The notes under the pieces: generated by a model
Told to the model about the DNA's origin: nothing
Databases searched by the model: none
What the model saw: the letters and a program-made list of their open reading frames with translations, nothing else
DNA from: Aliikangiella marina
Lineage (GTDB): Bacteria; Pseudomonadota; Gammaproteobacteria; Enterobacterales; Kangiellaceae
NCBI RefSeq assembly: GCF_007004765.1
Contig: NZ_VIKR01000001.1
Coordinates: forward strand, 868,001 to 932,000
Direction: 5' to 3'
DNA: 64,000 bases
Translations under genes and position numbers: made by a program
Part shown: piece by piece, positions 56,249 through 64,000 of the stretch
Layout of the letters: each line of letters starts with the position of its first letter
How positions within the stretch are numbered: position 1 is the stretch's first letter

Positions 56249-57327
56249 TGGACTTATCAAAAATCGAAGTGTGGTTTGACGATAACCTTGGTGATTCGAC
56301 ATTTTATTTTAAAGTTTTTGCAGTGGTATTCATTACGCTGTTATTGAATTTTATCTGGAGCCGAGTTTATAACCGACTTCACCAACAATTACTGAAGACA
56401 AAAAACACTTGGGATGATGCTTTAATCGTCTCTTTATCTGGCCCGATGGTACTGCTCATATGGGGAATCGGAGCTTGGGTAGTCGTTAACCATTTATTTG
56501 AATACCAGGTACAAGCAACTATTCGTGATATCGGTTTAGTTGTCTTACTCAGTTGGTTTTTAGTACGTTTTATTCGAGAGTCGGAACAAAACTTAATCGA
56601 GCACAACAAAAATAAAACCGATGAATCGAGGATTGATCACACAACAATTGAAGCAATCAGTAAACTTCTCAGAGTTTCCGTTTCAATAACGACGACTCTC
56701 GTCATCCTGCAAACGATGGGTGTGAGTATCAGTGCCGTGCTAGCATTTGGTGGTATTGGTGGCATAGCCGTTGGTTTTGCAGCAAAAGATTTGTTGGCCA
56801 ATTTCTTCGGCGGCTTAATGATATATCTCGATCGGCCATTTTCAGTCGGTGACTGGATCCGCTCACCGGACCGCAATATCGAGGGAACGGTTGAGTACAT
56901 TGGGTGGCGACAAACTCGCATCCGGACTTTCGACAAACGGCCGTTGTACGTACCTAATGCCATCTTTAACAGTATTACTGTCGAGAACCCATCGCGAATG
57001 AAGAATCGCCGAATCTATGAGACTATCGGCGTTCGTTATGATGATATTAACAATATGGAAGCGATAGTAGGTGATGTTAAGGAGATGTTGCGAGGGCACC
57101 CTGAAATCGATACCAAACAAACACTCATCGTCAATTTTAATGCGTTTTCTGATTCTTCTATCGACTTTTTTGTTTATACCTTTACCAAGACAACGGACTG
57201 GATTAAGTTTCATGAAATCAAACAAGACGTGTTACTAAAAATCGCTCAAATTATCGAAACTCATCAGTCTGAAATTGCCTATCCGACTCAACGATTACAA
57301 GTAGAACAAATCGAAAGCCAAGCCTAA
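56248..57327 (+). CDS. MscS family mechanosensitive channel
   Basis: A 359-residue membrane protein beginning with GTG at the last base of the nagZ stop codon. Four to five transmembrane helices precede the MscS pore helix region FGGIGGIAVGFAAKDLLANFFGGLMIYLDRPFSVGDWI, then the beta domain EGTVEYIGWRQTRIRTFDKRPLYVPNAIF and a C-terminal alpha/beta part. It releases solutes on hypo-osmotic shock, or could be a channel of the YbdG/YnaI type with extra helices. Coupling to nagZ is by overlap. Confidence 0.94.
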   Translation: MDLSKIEVWFDDNLGDSTFYFKVFAVVFITLLLNFIWSRVYNRLHQQLLKTKNTWDDALIVSLSGPMVLLIWGIGAWVVVNHLFEYQVQATIRDIGLVVLLSWFLVRFIRESEQNLIEHNKNKTDESRIDHTTIEAISKLLRVSVSITTTLVILQTMGVSISAVLAFGGIGGIAVGFAAKDLLANFFGGLMIYLDRPFSVGDWIRSPDRNIEGTVEYIGWRQTRIRTFDKRPLYVPNAIFNSITVENPSRMKNRRIYETIGVRYDDINNMEAIVGDVKEMLRGHPEIDTKQTLIVNFNAFSDSSIDFFVYTFTKTTDWIKFHEIKQDVLLKIAQIIETHQSEIAYPTQRLQVEQIESQA

Positions 57328-57340
57328 TTATTCAGTCAAA

Positions 57341-57556
57341 CTCGCCCGGTTGAGCCGGGTTGAGAATATTAACTCATTTGACAAGATGACGTTCGGTGAG
57401 AATAGTCGCGCAGTCGAGAAGGTAGGAGGCGCTGGACCGTCGGCTCTGAACCGAGGGCTGAGCCATCGTTACTCAATAATTAGATGACGAGATGAAGAAG
57501 AAGACCACTTGAGTCCCCTAAGACGGGCTTAGGGGTACAGAATCTTTATAGATTCT
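57341..57556. other. Structured intergenic stretch with several hairpins
   Basis: After the MscS stop: CCCGG-TTGAG-CCGGG (57345-57359); CCCCTAAG-ACGGG-CTTAGGGG (57515-57535); AGAATCT-TTAT-AGATTCT (57539-57556). The last two hairpins are adjacent with eight-base and seven-base perfect stems. No open reading frame of weight occupies the stretch. It could be a small RNA, an attenuator or terminator remnants. Confidence 0.5.
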
Positions 57557-57606
57557 CAACGGTAGACGCTTGCGAGAGTCCCGATAGAGTCGATTAACTG
57601 AGAAGT

Positions 57607-57930
57607 TTAAGAGCGGTGAACGACAGAATGAATGACTTTGTCATGCTCAAAGTAAACGGTGAAATCCGCATATCGCCAGCGAGTGATTGGCGGTTCGCCA
57701 ACTGCGGGCACTGCCTCAATGGGTGTGCCGTAAGTTGTTTCCACCGTATCCATTGACTGACCTGTAGTAGGTTTGCTTACCGCTTGTTGTGATTGTTGGG
57801 TAACCGGTACTGGCGCATCTTGCGCAGAAGCAGTGTTGGCAAGTGCCACACCCAGCGTGCAGAAAGCAGCCGCAGCTAATCTCAAGGATTTTGGGCCAAG
57901 ATGACAAGGGCTGGCGCTGTGCTTGTTCAT
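57607..57930 (-). CDS. Small exported conserved protein
   Basis: A 107-residue protein with a signal peptide (cleavage near ANTASAQD). A Gln/Thr-rich linker is followed by METVE-type and TYGTPIEAVPAVGEPPITRWRYADFTVYFEHDKVIHSVV. The block VGEPPITRW(R/K)Y-x-x-(F/Y)TVYFE-x-x-x-VIHSVV recurs in small gammaproteobacterial proteins; the fold may be SmpA/OmlA-like. Function unknown. Confidence 0.82.
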   Translation of the reverse strand: MNKHSASPCHLGPKSLRLAAAAFCTLGVALANTASAQDAPVPVTQQSQQAVSKPTTGQSMDTVETTYGTPIEAVPAVGEPPITRWRYADFTVYFEHDKVIHSVVHRS

Positions 57931-58011
57931 GATGATTTCTCCTAATTAGAATTCTTATTAATATACTCCGCTAACTTACTGATTTGAAGTCATATTTTAT
58001 AAAAAATAGAA

Positions 58012-58614
58012 CTAGGTTGCATTTTCATCGGATTCACCGGAGTTTTCTTTGATTTCCCTGAGCTGCTTTGATTGTACTTGAAACACATGTTTGATAATGG
58101 CGTCTCGGTGGGCCTCATTAAGTTTCACAAAAATCAAGGCGATTTCGTGTCCTTCTCCTGATTCAGCCGGACGAGAGTCAACCACCCGAGCATAAGCGAC
58201 GACACCCACACATTCTGGAACCAGAATAATCTCAATTTTCATTAACTGGTCAATTGGATACTTCTCGTCGCAGGTAAAACGGAGTCCTCCGCCACTAATA
58301 TCAACCTCGGTGAGATGCTCCTCATCAGTGTGTAGCGATTCGACAGCAAACTGAGTTAACAACTCGAGCTTTTTGTTGAGGTTTAACAGGTAGTTGCCGA
58401 GTTGAGATTGTTTGTCAGTTAATGACCCCAGATAAGCTTGGTTCTCGTTTTCTAGTCGAGTGAGTTCCTGTAACAAGCGAATTTTAGGCGAACTGGTTTT
58501 GGCAACTTCATCAATCGGAGGAACGCTCTCTAGGGAATCGATTGGTTCATGATTGATGACGATCCAGTTTTTAATTCGAAAGTACTCTCGACGTTCGTCT
58601 GTTTGTTGGCTCAT
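58012..58614 (-). CDS. PilZ-domain c-di-GMP effector candidate
   Basis: A 200-residue protein. The N-terminal RREYFR motif (residues 8-13) and the distant DISGGGLRF (about 105-113) fit the PilZ c-di-GMP-binding RxxxR and (D/N)xSxxG signatures. Between them lies an inserted helical coiled-coil-like region (about 45-95: EVAKTSSPKIRLLQELTRLENENQ), which separates the two motifs by about 90 residues, far more than the usual spacing. C-terminal strands GVVAYARVVDSRPAE complete the barrel. It could read the c-di-GMP signal of the GGDEF protein at 9 kb; that link is inference. Confidence 0.85.
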   Translation of the reverse strand: MSQQTDERREYFRIKNWIVINHEPIDSLESVPPIDEVAKTSSPKIRLLQELTRLENENQAYLGSLTDKQSQLGNYLLNLNKKLELLTQFAVESLHTDEEHLTEVDISGGGLRFTCDEKYPIDQLMKIEIILVPECVGVVAYARVVDSRPAESGEGHEIALIFVKLNEAHRDAIIKHVFQVQSKQLREIKENSGESDENAT

Positions 58615-58891
58615 TAACTCGGTCCGTAATTATTGCTTCATTAATTTATAGCATAAATTCCGCTAAAAACGCATTTATGATTGGCCGGATGCCGTATTGT
58701 TCAGCGAATGAGCGAGACAATTCGATGAGCGTAAGAGAATTACTGAAATTAGTCCTTTAGTAAGCGTGACGGGGTTGTTAGAATCTGGTCACTCTCGGCA
58801 GTGGGTCAGCTATAACTCAGCTGCAACAGCGCTAATTTACCGGTGACAGCATCAGCTTATTCATCCACAAAAACAATTTATTGAGAAGTAT

Positions 58892-60139
58892 ATGAAAAAA
58901 TCCGTCGCTTTGATGGTAGGACTTAGATACACAGGCGCGAGGAAGAGTAATCACTTTATCTCGTTTATTGCCTTAGTGAGTATGATGGGGATTGCATTAG
59001 GAACCATCGTTTTAATTACCGTAATGTCAGTAATGAACGGGTTTCAATCGGAATTGCGCGAGCGCATTCTCGGGATGGTTCCGCATGTCGTTGTCGGCCA
59101 AAGGGGCGATGGTGTTGAAAACTGGCGCGAATTAGCCGCGCAAGTGCAAGCTCATCCTGATGTGACAGCGACAGCACCGTTTATTGATGTGCAAGCGATG
59201 TTCAAGTCTGCCGGCAATACCCGCTTTGGATTGGTTCAAGGAGTGGTTCCAGAAGAAGAAGCTAAGGTCTCAATCATTGACGAGCATTTTATTGCTGGAT
59301 CGTTGGATGAGCTGCAACCAAAGGGCTATGGAATAATACTCGGTATTGGGCTAGCACGAAGTTTGGGGGTGACTATAGGTGACAAAGTTAACATTTTGAT
59401 AGCTGAAGGTGCAACGGTGTCGCCGGCAGGGATAGCGCCTAGAACAAAACGTTTTACAGTTGTCGGCTTATTCGAAGTTAGAGCCGAAGCGGATGGTCTC
59501 ATGGCTTTAGTCCATATCCAAGACGCTGCGACCCTAACTCGAAAGGGCGATCTAATTTCAGCCTTGAGAATTTCTACCAACGATGTGTTAAATGCTCAAT
59601 GGACTGCCTATGAGCTTCGTCAATCACTCGGAGATGACTATTTTGTTAGTGACTGGAATTATACGCACGGTACGTTGTTCCAAGCGATCAAAATGGAAAA
59701 AAGGATGATGGGGGTTTTACTCACTTTGATCGTTGCCGTCGCTGTTTTTAACATTGTAAGCACGTTGGTGATGGTTGTTACTGATAAGCAGGCCGATATT
59801 GCCATTTTGCGAACCCTCGGTGCTAGCCCTGGGACTATTATGCGAATATTCATCGTTCAGGGGAGCTTAAATGGCGTCATTGGAACGGTTATTGGTGTGA
59901 TTGGCGGAGTGGCTCTGGCTCTCAATTTGCCGGAAGTAGTAGCCTTTCTCGAAAGTCTTTTCGGTTTCAGAGTATTACCCGGTGATGTATATTTCATTAG
60001 CTTCCTTCCCTCGGAACTTCAATGGCCAGACGTGTTTTTGATTACTTCGGTTGCGCTTTCTTTGACCGTTTTAGCGACCCTATATCCCGCTTGGAAAGCT
60101 TCAAGAACAAGACCTGCGGAGGCATTGCGATATGAGTAA
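58892..60139 (+). CDS. lolC: Lipoprotein-releasing ABC transporter permease LolC/E type
   Basis: A 415-residue inner-membrane permease that extracts lipoproteins for transport to the outer membrane. One N-terminal helix, a large periplasmic domain (about 50-260) and three C-terminal helices with the FtsX-like segment DKQADIAILRTLGASPGTIMRIFIVQG are as expected. AGLRYTGARKSNHFISFIALVSMMGIALG is the N-terminal signature of LolC/LolE. It overlaps lolD by 8 bases. No second permease gene follows. Confidence 0.93.
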   Translation: MKKSVALMVGLRYTGARKSNHFISFIALVSMMGIALGTIVLITVMSVMNGFQSELRERILGMVPHVVVGQRGDGVENWRELAAQVQAHPDVTATAPFIDVQAMFKSAGNTRFGLVQGVVPEEEAKVSIIDEHFIAGSLDELQPKGYGIILGIGLARSLGVTIGDKVNILIAEGATVSPAGIAPRTKRFTVVGLFEVRAEADGLMALVHIQDAATLTRKGDLISALRISTNDVLNAQWTAYELRQSLGDDYFVSDWNYTHGTLFQAIKMEKRMMGVLLTLIVAVAVFNIVSTLVMVVTDKQADIAILRTLGASPGTIMRIFIVQGSLNGVIGTVIGVIGGVALALNLPEVVAFLESLFGFRVLPGDVYFISFLPSELQWPDVFLITSVALSLTVLATLYPAWKASRTRPAEALRYE

Positions 60140-60830
60140 CCAATCTGAAAATGTGCTAGTTGCTCGCAATGTGAGTAAAACTTTCGTTGACGGCGCGAAT
60201 AAGATCGAAGTGCTAAAAAGAGTGGATATCGAAATCGCTAAGGCAGAAATGGTGGCGATTATCGGCGCGTCTGGGTCTGGAAAGAGTACCTTACTGCATG
60301 TCTTAGGAGGGCTTGATCAGCCTGACGAAGGTGAAGTCATCATCAAAGGCAAGGACATTCACAAAGCCTCGGTTCGTCAACAGGGCGAAATCAGAAATAA
60401 ATACTTGGGTTTTGTTTATCAATTCCACCATTTGCTTGCAGAATTTACCGCGCTTGAAAATGTCGCAATGCCATTATTGATCGGTGGTATTCCGCAAAAT
60501 GATGCCTATGAAAAAGCCGAAGCGATGATAGGAAAAGTTGGGCTCGCCCAACGGTTAACACATCGACCGGCGAAGTTGAGTGGAGGAGAGCGCCAACGAA
60601 TAGCTATTGCAAGAGCTATGGTGACTAACCCCGCCTGTATTCTCGCCGATGAACCAACTGGCAATTTGGATATGGGGACTGCGCAAGCAATAAACGAGTT
60701 AATGTTTGAGTTAAATCAGAGTGAAGAGACTAGCTTTCTGGTCGTTTCGCATGATCTTCGACTAGCGCAAAGTATGCAAAAAACTTACGAAATGACCGAT
60801 GGTGAGTTATCTTTAGCCAGCACAAAATAA
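60132..60830 (+). CDS. lolD: Lipoprotein-releasing ABC transporter ATPase
   Basis: A 232-residue ATP-binding subunit. Walker A is GASGSGKST, the Q-loop region [16 protein letters not shown] is the LolD-specific LLxEF patch, the signature is LSGGERQR, and Walker [14 protein letters not shown], with a switch His in VVSHD. Overlaps the permease gene. Confidence 0.96.
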   Translation: MSNQSENVLVARNVSKTFVDGANKIEVLKRVDIEIAKAEMVAIIGASGSGKSTLLHVLGGLDQPDEGEVIIKGKDIHKASVRQQGEIRNKYLGFVYQFHHLLAEFTALENVAMPLLIGGIPQNDAYEKAEAMIGKVGLAQRLTHRPAKLSGGERQRIAIARAMVTNPACILADEPTGNLDMGTAQAINELMFELNQSEETSFLVVSHDLRLAQSMQKTYEMTDGELSLASTK

Positions 60831-60867
60831 CGTGATAAAAATTTATTAAAAAAAATAAAAATAGACT

Positions 60868-60896
60868 TTGACAATCTGAACAAGCCTCTATAGAAT
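60868..60896 (+). promoter_or_regulatory. Sigma-70-type promoter of tRNA-Glu
   Basis: TTGACA at 60868-60873, a 17-base spacer and TAGAAT at 60891-60896, with an AT-rich region upstream and a GC-rich discriminator (GGCGCGC). The tRNA begins 50 bases after the -10. The GC-rich discriminator fits stringent control. Confidence 0.8.
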
Positions 60897-60946
60897 GGCG
60901 CGCTCTTGAGGGAGCAGTTACTAAAATCTCCTCAAGAAAGTTCTTA

Positions 60947-61022
60947 GTCCCCTTCGTCTAGAGGCCTAGGACACCGCCCTTTCACGGCGGTAACAGGGGT
61001 TCGAATCCCCTAGGGGACGCCA
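60947..61022 (+). tRNA. tRNA-Glu (anticodon UUC)
   Basis: A complete 76-base cloverleaf: acceptor arms GTCCCCT (60947-60953) and AGGGGAC (61012-61018), anticodon stem CCGCC/GGCGG with loop CTTTCAC and anticodon TTC at 60981-60983, T arm with GGTTCGAATCC, discriminator G and encoded CCA (61020-61022). Single tRNA gene with its own promoter and terminator. Confidence 0.98.
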
Positions 61023-61027
61023 TATTG

Positions 61028-61057
61028 AAAACCCAGCTTTTTAGCTGGGTTTTTTTA
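61028..61057 (+). terminator. Terminator after tRNA-Glu
   Basis: AAAACCCAGCT (61028-61038), loop TTTT, AGCTGGGTTTT (61043-61053), T-run. Confidence 0.93.
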
Positions 61058-61273
61058 TTGTCTGTCATTAATGAAATTATTCTTCGCAAAATCAGCAAGT
61101 GTAATATTACGTGTTATTACGTAATTTCTGCATGGAAACTAAACCTTGTTTTCAACAGTTGAATTTATTTCGCACATTCCTGTCACTAAGATTGGCAGTT
61201 AGGTAAAAGCTTGTTAGCATCGCAATTACTCAACCGCCCTAATTGAAACACTTAACCTCAAAGAAGCGATATT

Positions 61274-61831
61274 ATGTCTAAGCCAATTGATATGCTCTTA
61301 AGTCGTAAGTCTCACAATAAACTCGTCGCACCTGCGCCAATTGACGAGCAGCTTGAAGTGATGTTTCGGGCAGCACTCCGCGCCCCAGACCATGCTTTAC
61401 TAAAACCTTGGCGATATCGAGTATTTGAAGGCGAAGCGTTACATGAGCTTGCTACTCATATGGTGACCGCTGCTGCCCACGATGACCCAGAAATTAGTGA
61501 AGATAAATTAGCTAAGCTAAAAACCAAACCCTTTAGGGCACCCATGGTGATAGTGGCTTCTGTGGTTATCCAAGAGCACCCCAAAGTACCGGAAATCGAG
61601 CAAATCTTATCGGGTGGGGCGAGCGTGCAAAATTTGCTAATGGCTGCTCATTTTCAAGGAGTTGGTGCCATGTGGCGAACTGGGAGTTTAGCCTTCAGTC
61701 AAAAAATGATGGATTTGTTGGGCTTTGAAGACAAAGAGACTTTAATCGGATTCGTTTATTTAGGGACCGAGGAAGGGGATAAGCGACAAGCGCGTATTTC
61801 AGAAATTGAGGAGCATGTAACCCGGATCTGA
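61274..61831 (+). CDS. Nitroreductase family protein, YdjA-like
   Basis: A 185-residue FMN-dependent oxidoreductase domain. SRKSHNKLVAPAPIDEQLEVMFRAALRAPDHALLKPWRYRV carries the FMN-phosphate Arg/Ser and the APDH segment typical of YdjA; SGGASVQNLLMAAHFQGVGAMWRTG and FVYLGT follow. Native substrate of YdjA is unknown. Its stop lies in the loop of a hairpin at 61819-61843. Confidence 0.93.
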   Translation: MSKPIDMLLSRKSHNKLVAPAPIDEQLEVMFRAALRAPDHALLKPWRYRVFEGEALHELATHMVTAAAHDDPEISEDKLAKLKTKPFRAPMVIVASVVIQEHPKVPEIEQILSGGASVQNLLMAAHFQGVGAMWRTGSLAFSQKMMDLLGFEDKETLIGFVYLGTEEGDKRQARISEIEEHVTRI

Positions 61832-61843
61832 TTGATCCGGGTT
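61819..61843. terminator. Bidirectional hairpin terminator between ydjA-like gene and asnS
   Basis: Perfect 10-base arms AACCCGGATC (61819-61828) and GATCCGGGTT (61834-61843); CATG flanks on both sides extend the symmetry. The stop codon of the upstream gene is in the loop. T-runs are short, so strength is uncertain. Confidence 0.6.
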
Positions 61844-61856
61844 TCATGCTCTCGTG

Positions 61857-63260
61857 CTAAAACTCGGCTGTACCAGCGGCACGCGGGAATGGAATCACAT
61901 CACGGATGTTTTTCATTCCGGTTGCATAAAGAACCGCACGTTCAAATCCAAGACCAAAGCCTGAGTGTGGCACTGTACCGTAGCGTCGCAAGTCACGGTA
62001 CCACCAATAGTTTTCCTTTGGCAGTCCCATTTCGTCAATACGCGAATCTAAGATATCCAAGCGCTCTTCACGCTGGCTGCCACCGATGATCTCACCAATG
62101 CCCGGCGCTAAAACATCCATAGCCGCAACGGTTTTGCCATCGTCATTCATGCGCATATAGAAAGCTTTGATATCTTTCGGATAGTTCATCAAGACAATCG
62201 GCTTGCCAACTTTTTCTTCGGCTAAGTAACGTTCATGCTCAGATTGCAGATCAGTACCCCATTCAACCGGGAACTCAAATTTCTTGCCACTGTTTTGCAG
62301 AATCTTAACCGCCTCAGTGTAATCCATGCGCTCGAACTCGCTATTCACAACACCCTCTAATCGTTCTATAACTGTCTTATCGATGCGCTGATTAAAGAAG
62401 GCTAGATCGTCGCCACGTTCATCGAGCACCGCTTTGAAAATATATTTGAGCATGTCTTCTGCTAGATCAGCATTTTGTGCCAAATCAGCGAATGCGATTT
62501 CTGGTTCTACCATCCAGAATTCAGCTAGATGTCGACTAGTATTTGAGTTCTCTGCTCGGAAAGTCGGTCCAAAGGTATACACCTTACTCATCGCTGAGAC
62601 ATAAGTTTCAACATTCAGCTGACCTGAAACGGTTAAAAACGCTTCTTTGCCGAAAAAGTCTTGTGAATAGTCGACTTCACCTTTGTCAGTCATCGGCATA
62701 TGGGTTTGATCTAAGGTACTGACACGGAACATTTCTCCTGCACCTTCGCAATCACTGGCAGTAATTAAAGGCGTGTGAATCCAGTAGAATTGACGCTCAT
62801 GCATAAAACGATGAATGGCTTGTGCGAGACAGTTTTGCACCCGAGTGACTGCGCCAATTGCATTGGTTCTAGGACGCAGGTGGGCGACGGTTCTTAAAAA
62901 CTCCATCGTGTGGGGTTTTGGCTGAATCGGGTAACTCGCCGGGTCATCTACCAAACCAAGCACTTCAATCGCTGTTGCTTGAACCTCGAACGATTGACCT
63001 TTGCCTTGGCTGGCAACCAATTTGCCTTCGACGGCCATTGAGGCGCCAGTAGTCGCCTGTAGAATTTCAGAATTATAATTATCAAGCTCTGCAGGGGCGA
63101 TTATTTGAATTGGATCAAAGCATGAGCCGTCGTGCAAATTAATGAACGAAAAGCCAGCTTTAGAGTCTTTGCGGGTTCTCACCCAGCCTTTGACGGTGAC
63201 GGTTGTGTCAGCGTCCACTTTACCTGCAAGTAGGTCGGAAATAGACCAGTGCTTACTCAT
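61857..63260 (-). CDS. asnS: Asparaginyl-tRNA synthetase
   Basis: A 467-residue class IIb synthetase charging tRNA-Asn. An N-terminal OB-fold anticodon domain ([27 protein letters not shown]) is followed by motif 1 (near [15 protein letters not shown]), motif 2 ([21 protein letters not shown]) and motif 3 ([18 protein letters not shown]). Length matches E. coli AsnS (466). Confidence 0.98.
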   Translation of the reverse strand: MSKHWSISDLLAGKVDADTTVTVKGWVRTRKDSKAGFSFINLHDGSCFDPIQIIAPAELDNYNSEILQATTGASMAVEGKLVASQGKGQSFEVQATAIEVLGLVDDPASYPIQPKPHTMEFLRTVAHLRPRTNAIGAVTRVQNCLAQAIHRFMHERQFYWIHTPLITASDCEGAGEMFRVSTLDQTHMPMTDKGEVDYSQDFFGKEAFLTVSGQLNVETYVSAMSKVYTFGPTFRAENSNTSRHLAEFWMVEPEIAFADLAQNADLAEDMLKYIFKAVLDERGDDLAFFNQRIDKTVIERLEGVVNSEFERMDYTEAVKILQNSGKKFEFPVEWGTDLQSEHERYLAEEKVGKPIVLMNYPKDIKAFYMRMNDDGKTVAAMDVLAPGIGEIIGGSQREERLDILDSRIDEMGLPKENYWWYRDLRRYGTVPHSGFGLGFERAVLYATGMKNIRDVIPFPRAAGTAEF

Positions 63261-63506
63261 TGTGTTACTCCATTTTGGTTTTCTTGAGCTGATAATTTTC
63301 AGGACGGCAATCTTAACCCTGAATAAGCCTGAACTCCAGCTTAAATCAGCCGAAACAAGCGGAATGAGGGCTTTGCCATACGAATCCCAGTAATCTGGGG
63401 GAGTTATATAAGTAAACTTTATATGGAGATGCTGAAAAACAATTTAAAGTCCTGATGATTTTGGCTTAAACTGCGGCCCAAATACCGAGAAATTTAGAGC
63501 ATCGTT

Positions 63507-63977
63507 TTGAGTAATAAAACAGACTTTTATCAATCGTTGGACAAGCAATTAGCTGCGTTGTTAACTGGGAATCGCAATGCGATTACTAATCTGAGTCAGT
63601 TTAGTGCGTTTTTAAATATGCACCTTGAGGATATTAACTGGGCGGGATTTTATTTAAACCAGCAGGATGAGGAATTATTACTCGGTCCATTCCAGGGAAA
63701 AGTTGCCTGTACCAATATTCCCTTCGGTAAAGGTGTCTGTGGAACTTCCGCCAGCGAACGGGCAACCCTTGTGGTTGAAGATGTTGATCAATTTGATGGA
63801 CATATTGCGTGCGATGCAGCGTCACGTTCAGAGGTCGTTTGTCCGATAGTGGTCGAAGAGCGATTAATAGGTGTACTAGATATTGACAGCCCCAGCCTCA
63901 AACGTTTCGATAATGAAGACGCAAAAGGCTTAGAAAAATTAGTAGACACTTTGATTACTGCCACCGATTTCGATTAA
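63507..63977 (+). CDS. msrC: Free methionine-(R)-sulfoxide reductase (GAF domain)
   Basis: A 156-residue GAF-fold enzyme starting with TTG. It reduces free Met-R-sulfoxide with thioredoxin. WAGFYL, LGPFQGKVACTNIPFGKGVCGTSA, and ASRSEVVCPIV hold the three Cys positions (Cys in VACT, GVCG and VVCP) conserved in E. coli YebR/fRMsr. Length typical. Confidence 0.93.
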   Translation: MSNKTDFYQSLDKQLAALLTGNRNAITNLSQFSAFLNMHLEDINWAGFYLNQQDEELLLGPFQGKVACTNIPFGKGVCGTSASERATLVVEDVDQFDGHIACDAASRSEVVCPIVVEERLIGVLDIDSPSLKRFDNEDAKGLEKLVDTLITATDFD

Positions 63978-63985
63978 TAGATAGG

Positions 63986-64000
63986 TTGGCTAGAAGCCAA
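63986..64000 (+). other. Hairpin stem at the right edge
   Basis: TTGGCT-AGA-AGCCAA, six-base arms just after the msrC stop; probably the terminator stem of msrC, but any T-run lies beyond the window. Confidence 0.5.

Noticed and set aside
56863-57225. 120-codon minus-strand frame
   Set aside because: Antisense to the MscS channel gene, which has the expected pore motif.

Overview
The window reads as a chromosomal segment of a moderately AT-rich, marine-type gammaproteobacterium. The evidence is the set of housekeeping genes (purB next to an uL16-arginine-hydroxylase gene, asnS, nth, nagZ, lolC-lolD, hutI/hutF, free-methionine-sulfoxide reductase) together with many exported peptidases and hydrolases. 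A Kangiellaceae-like source (Aliikangiella or a relative) is my best guess from this content; it is an inference and not a match to a known genome. I see no prophage, insertion sequence, integron or CRISPR array, and gene density is normal throughout.

Layout. 1-3.3 kb: an MBOAT O-acyltransferase cut by the left edge, then a BlaI-type repressor with an M56 membrane protease that ends in ankyrin repeats, with two matching palindromes in front of the repressor. 3.5-9 kb: a run of small hydrolases (SGNH esterase, alpha/beta hydrolases, hotdog thioesterase), a transglutaminase-like exported protein and a tandem pair of very small paralogues. 9-13.4 kb: a receiver-PAS-GGDEF-EAL protein, a lipoprotein, a DUF4112 protein and an isoprenylcysteine-methyltransferase-like membrane protein. 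13.5-19 kb: an SbtA-like bicarbonate transporter with a PII-like SbtB partner, nth, an exported pyroglutamyl-peptidase-like protein with Ser in place of the catalytic Cys, and a pair of bacterial PH-domain membrane proteins. 19-26 kb: an M14 carboxypeptidase, a DUF5916 barrel protein, a DUF2237 protein and divergent hutI/hutF for histidine breakdown. 26-32 kb: a P2-type calcium-like ATPase and the glgC-glgA glycogen operon.

32-43.5 kb: secreted degradative functions (trypsin-like protease, exported M17 aminopeptidase, 1112-residue BNR/VPS10-like propeller protein, D-aminoacylase-like amidohydrolase), with a BLUF blue-light sensor among them. 43.6-52 kb: a MATE exporter, a secretin-N-domain protein coupled to a PLD-like protein, a PaaI-type thioesterase, a GNAT enzyme, the roxA-like hydroxylase, purB, and a 435-residue protein I cannot place. 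52-64 kb: an ACE-like M2 lipoprotein peptidase, a chalcone-isomerase-like protein, nagZ and an MscS channel, a structured intergenic stretch, a PilZ protein, lolC-lolD without a second permease, tRNA-Glu(UUC), a YdjA-like nitroreductase, asnS and the free-Met-R-sulfoxide reductase.

Taken together the region suggests a protein- and peptide-degrading heterotroph: five secreted or peptide-directed peptidases, an amidohydrolase and two Hut enzymes feed amino-acid use, glgC-glgA provides carbon storage, and c-di-GMP (GGDEF/EAL, PilZ) and blue light (BLUF) supply signalling. Several starts were moved from the longest possible ORF to a better supported codon; each entry says where.
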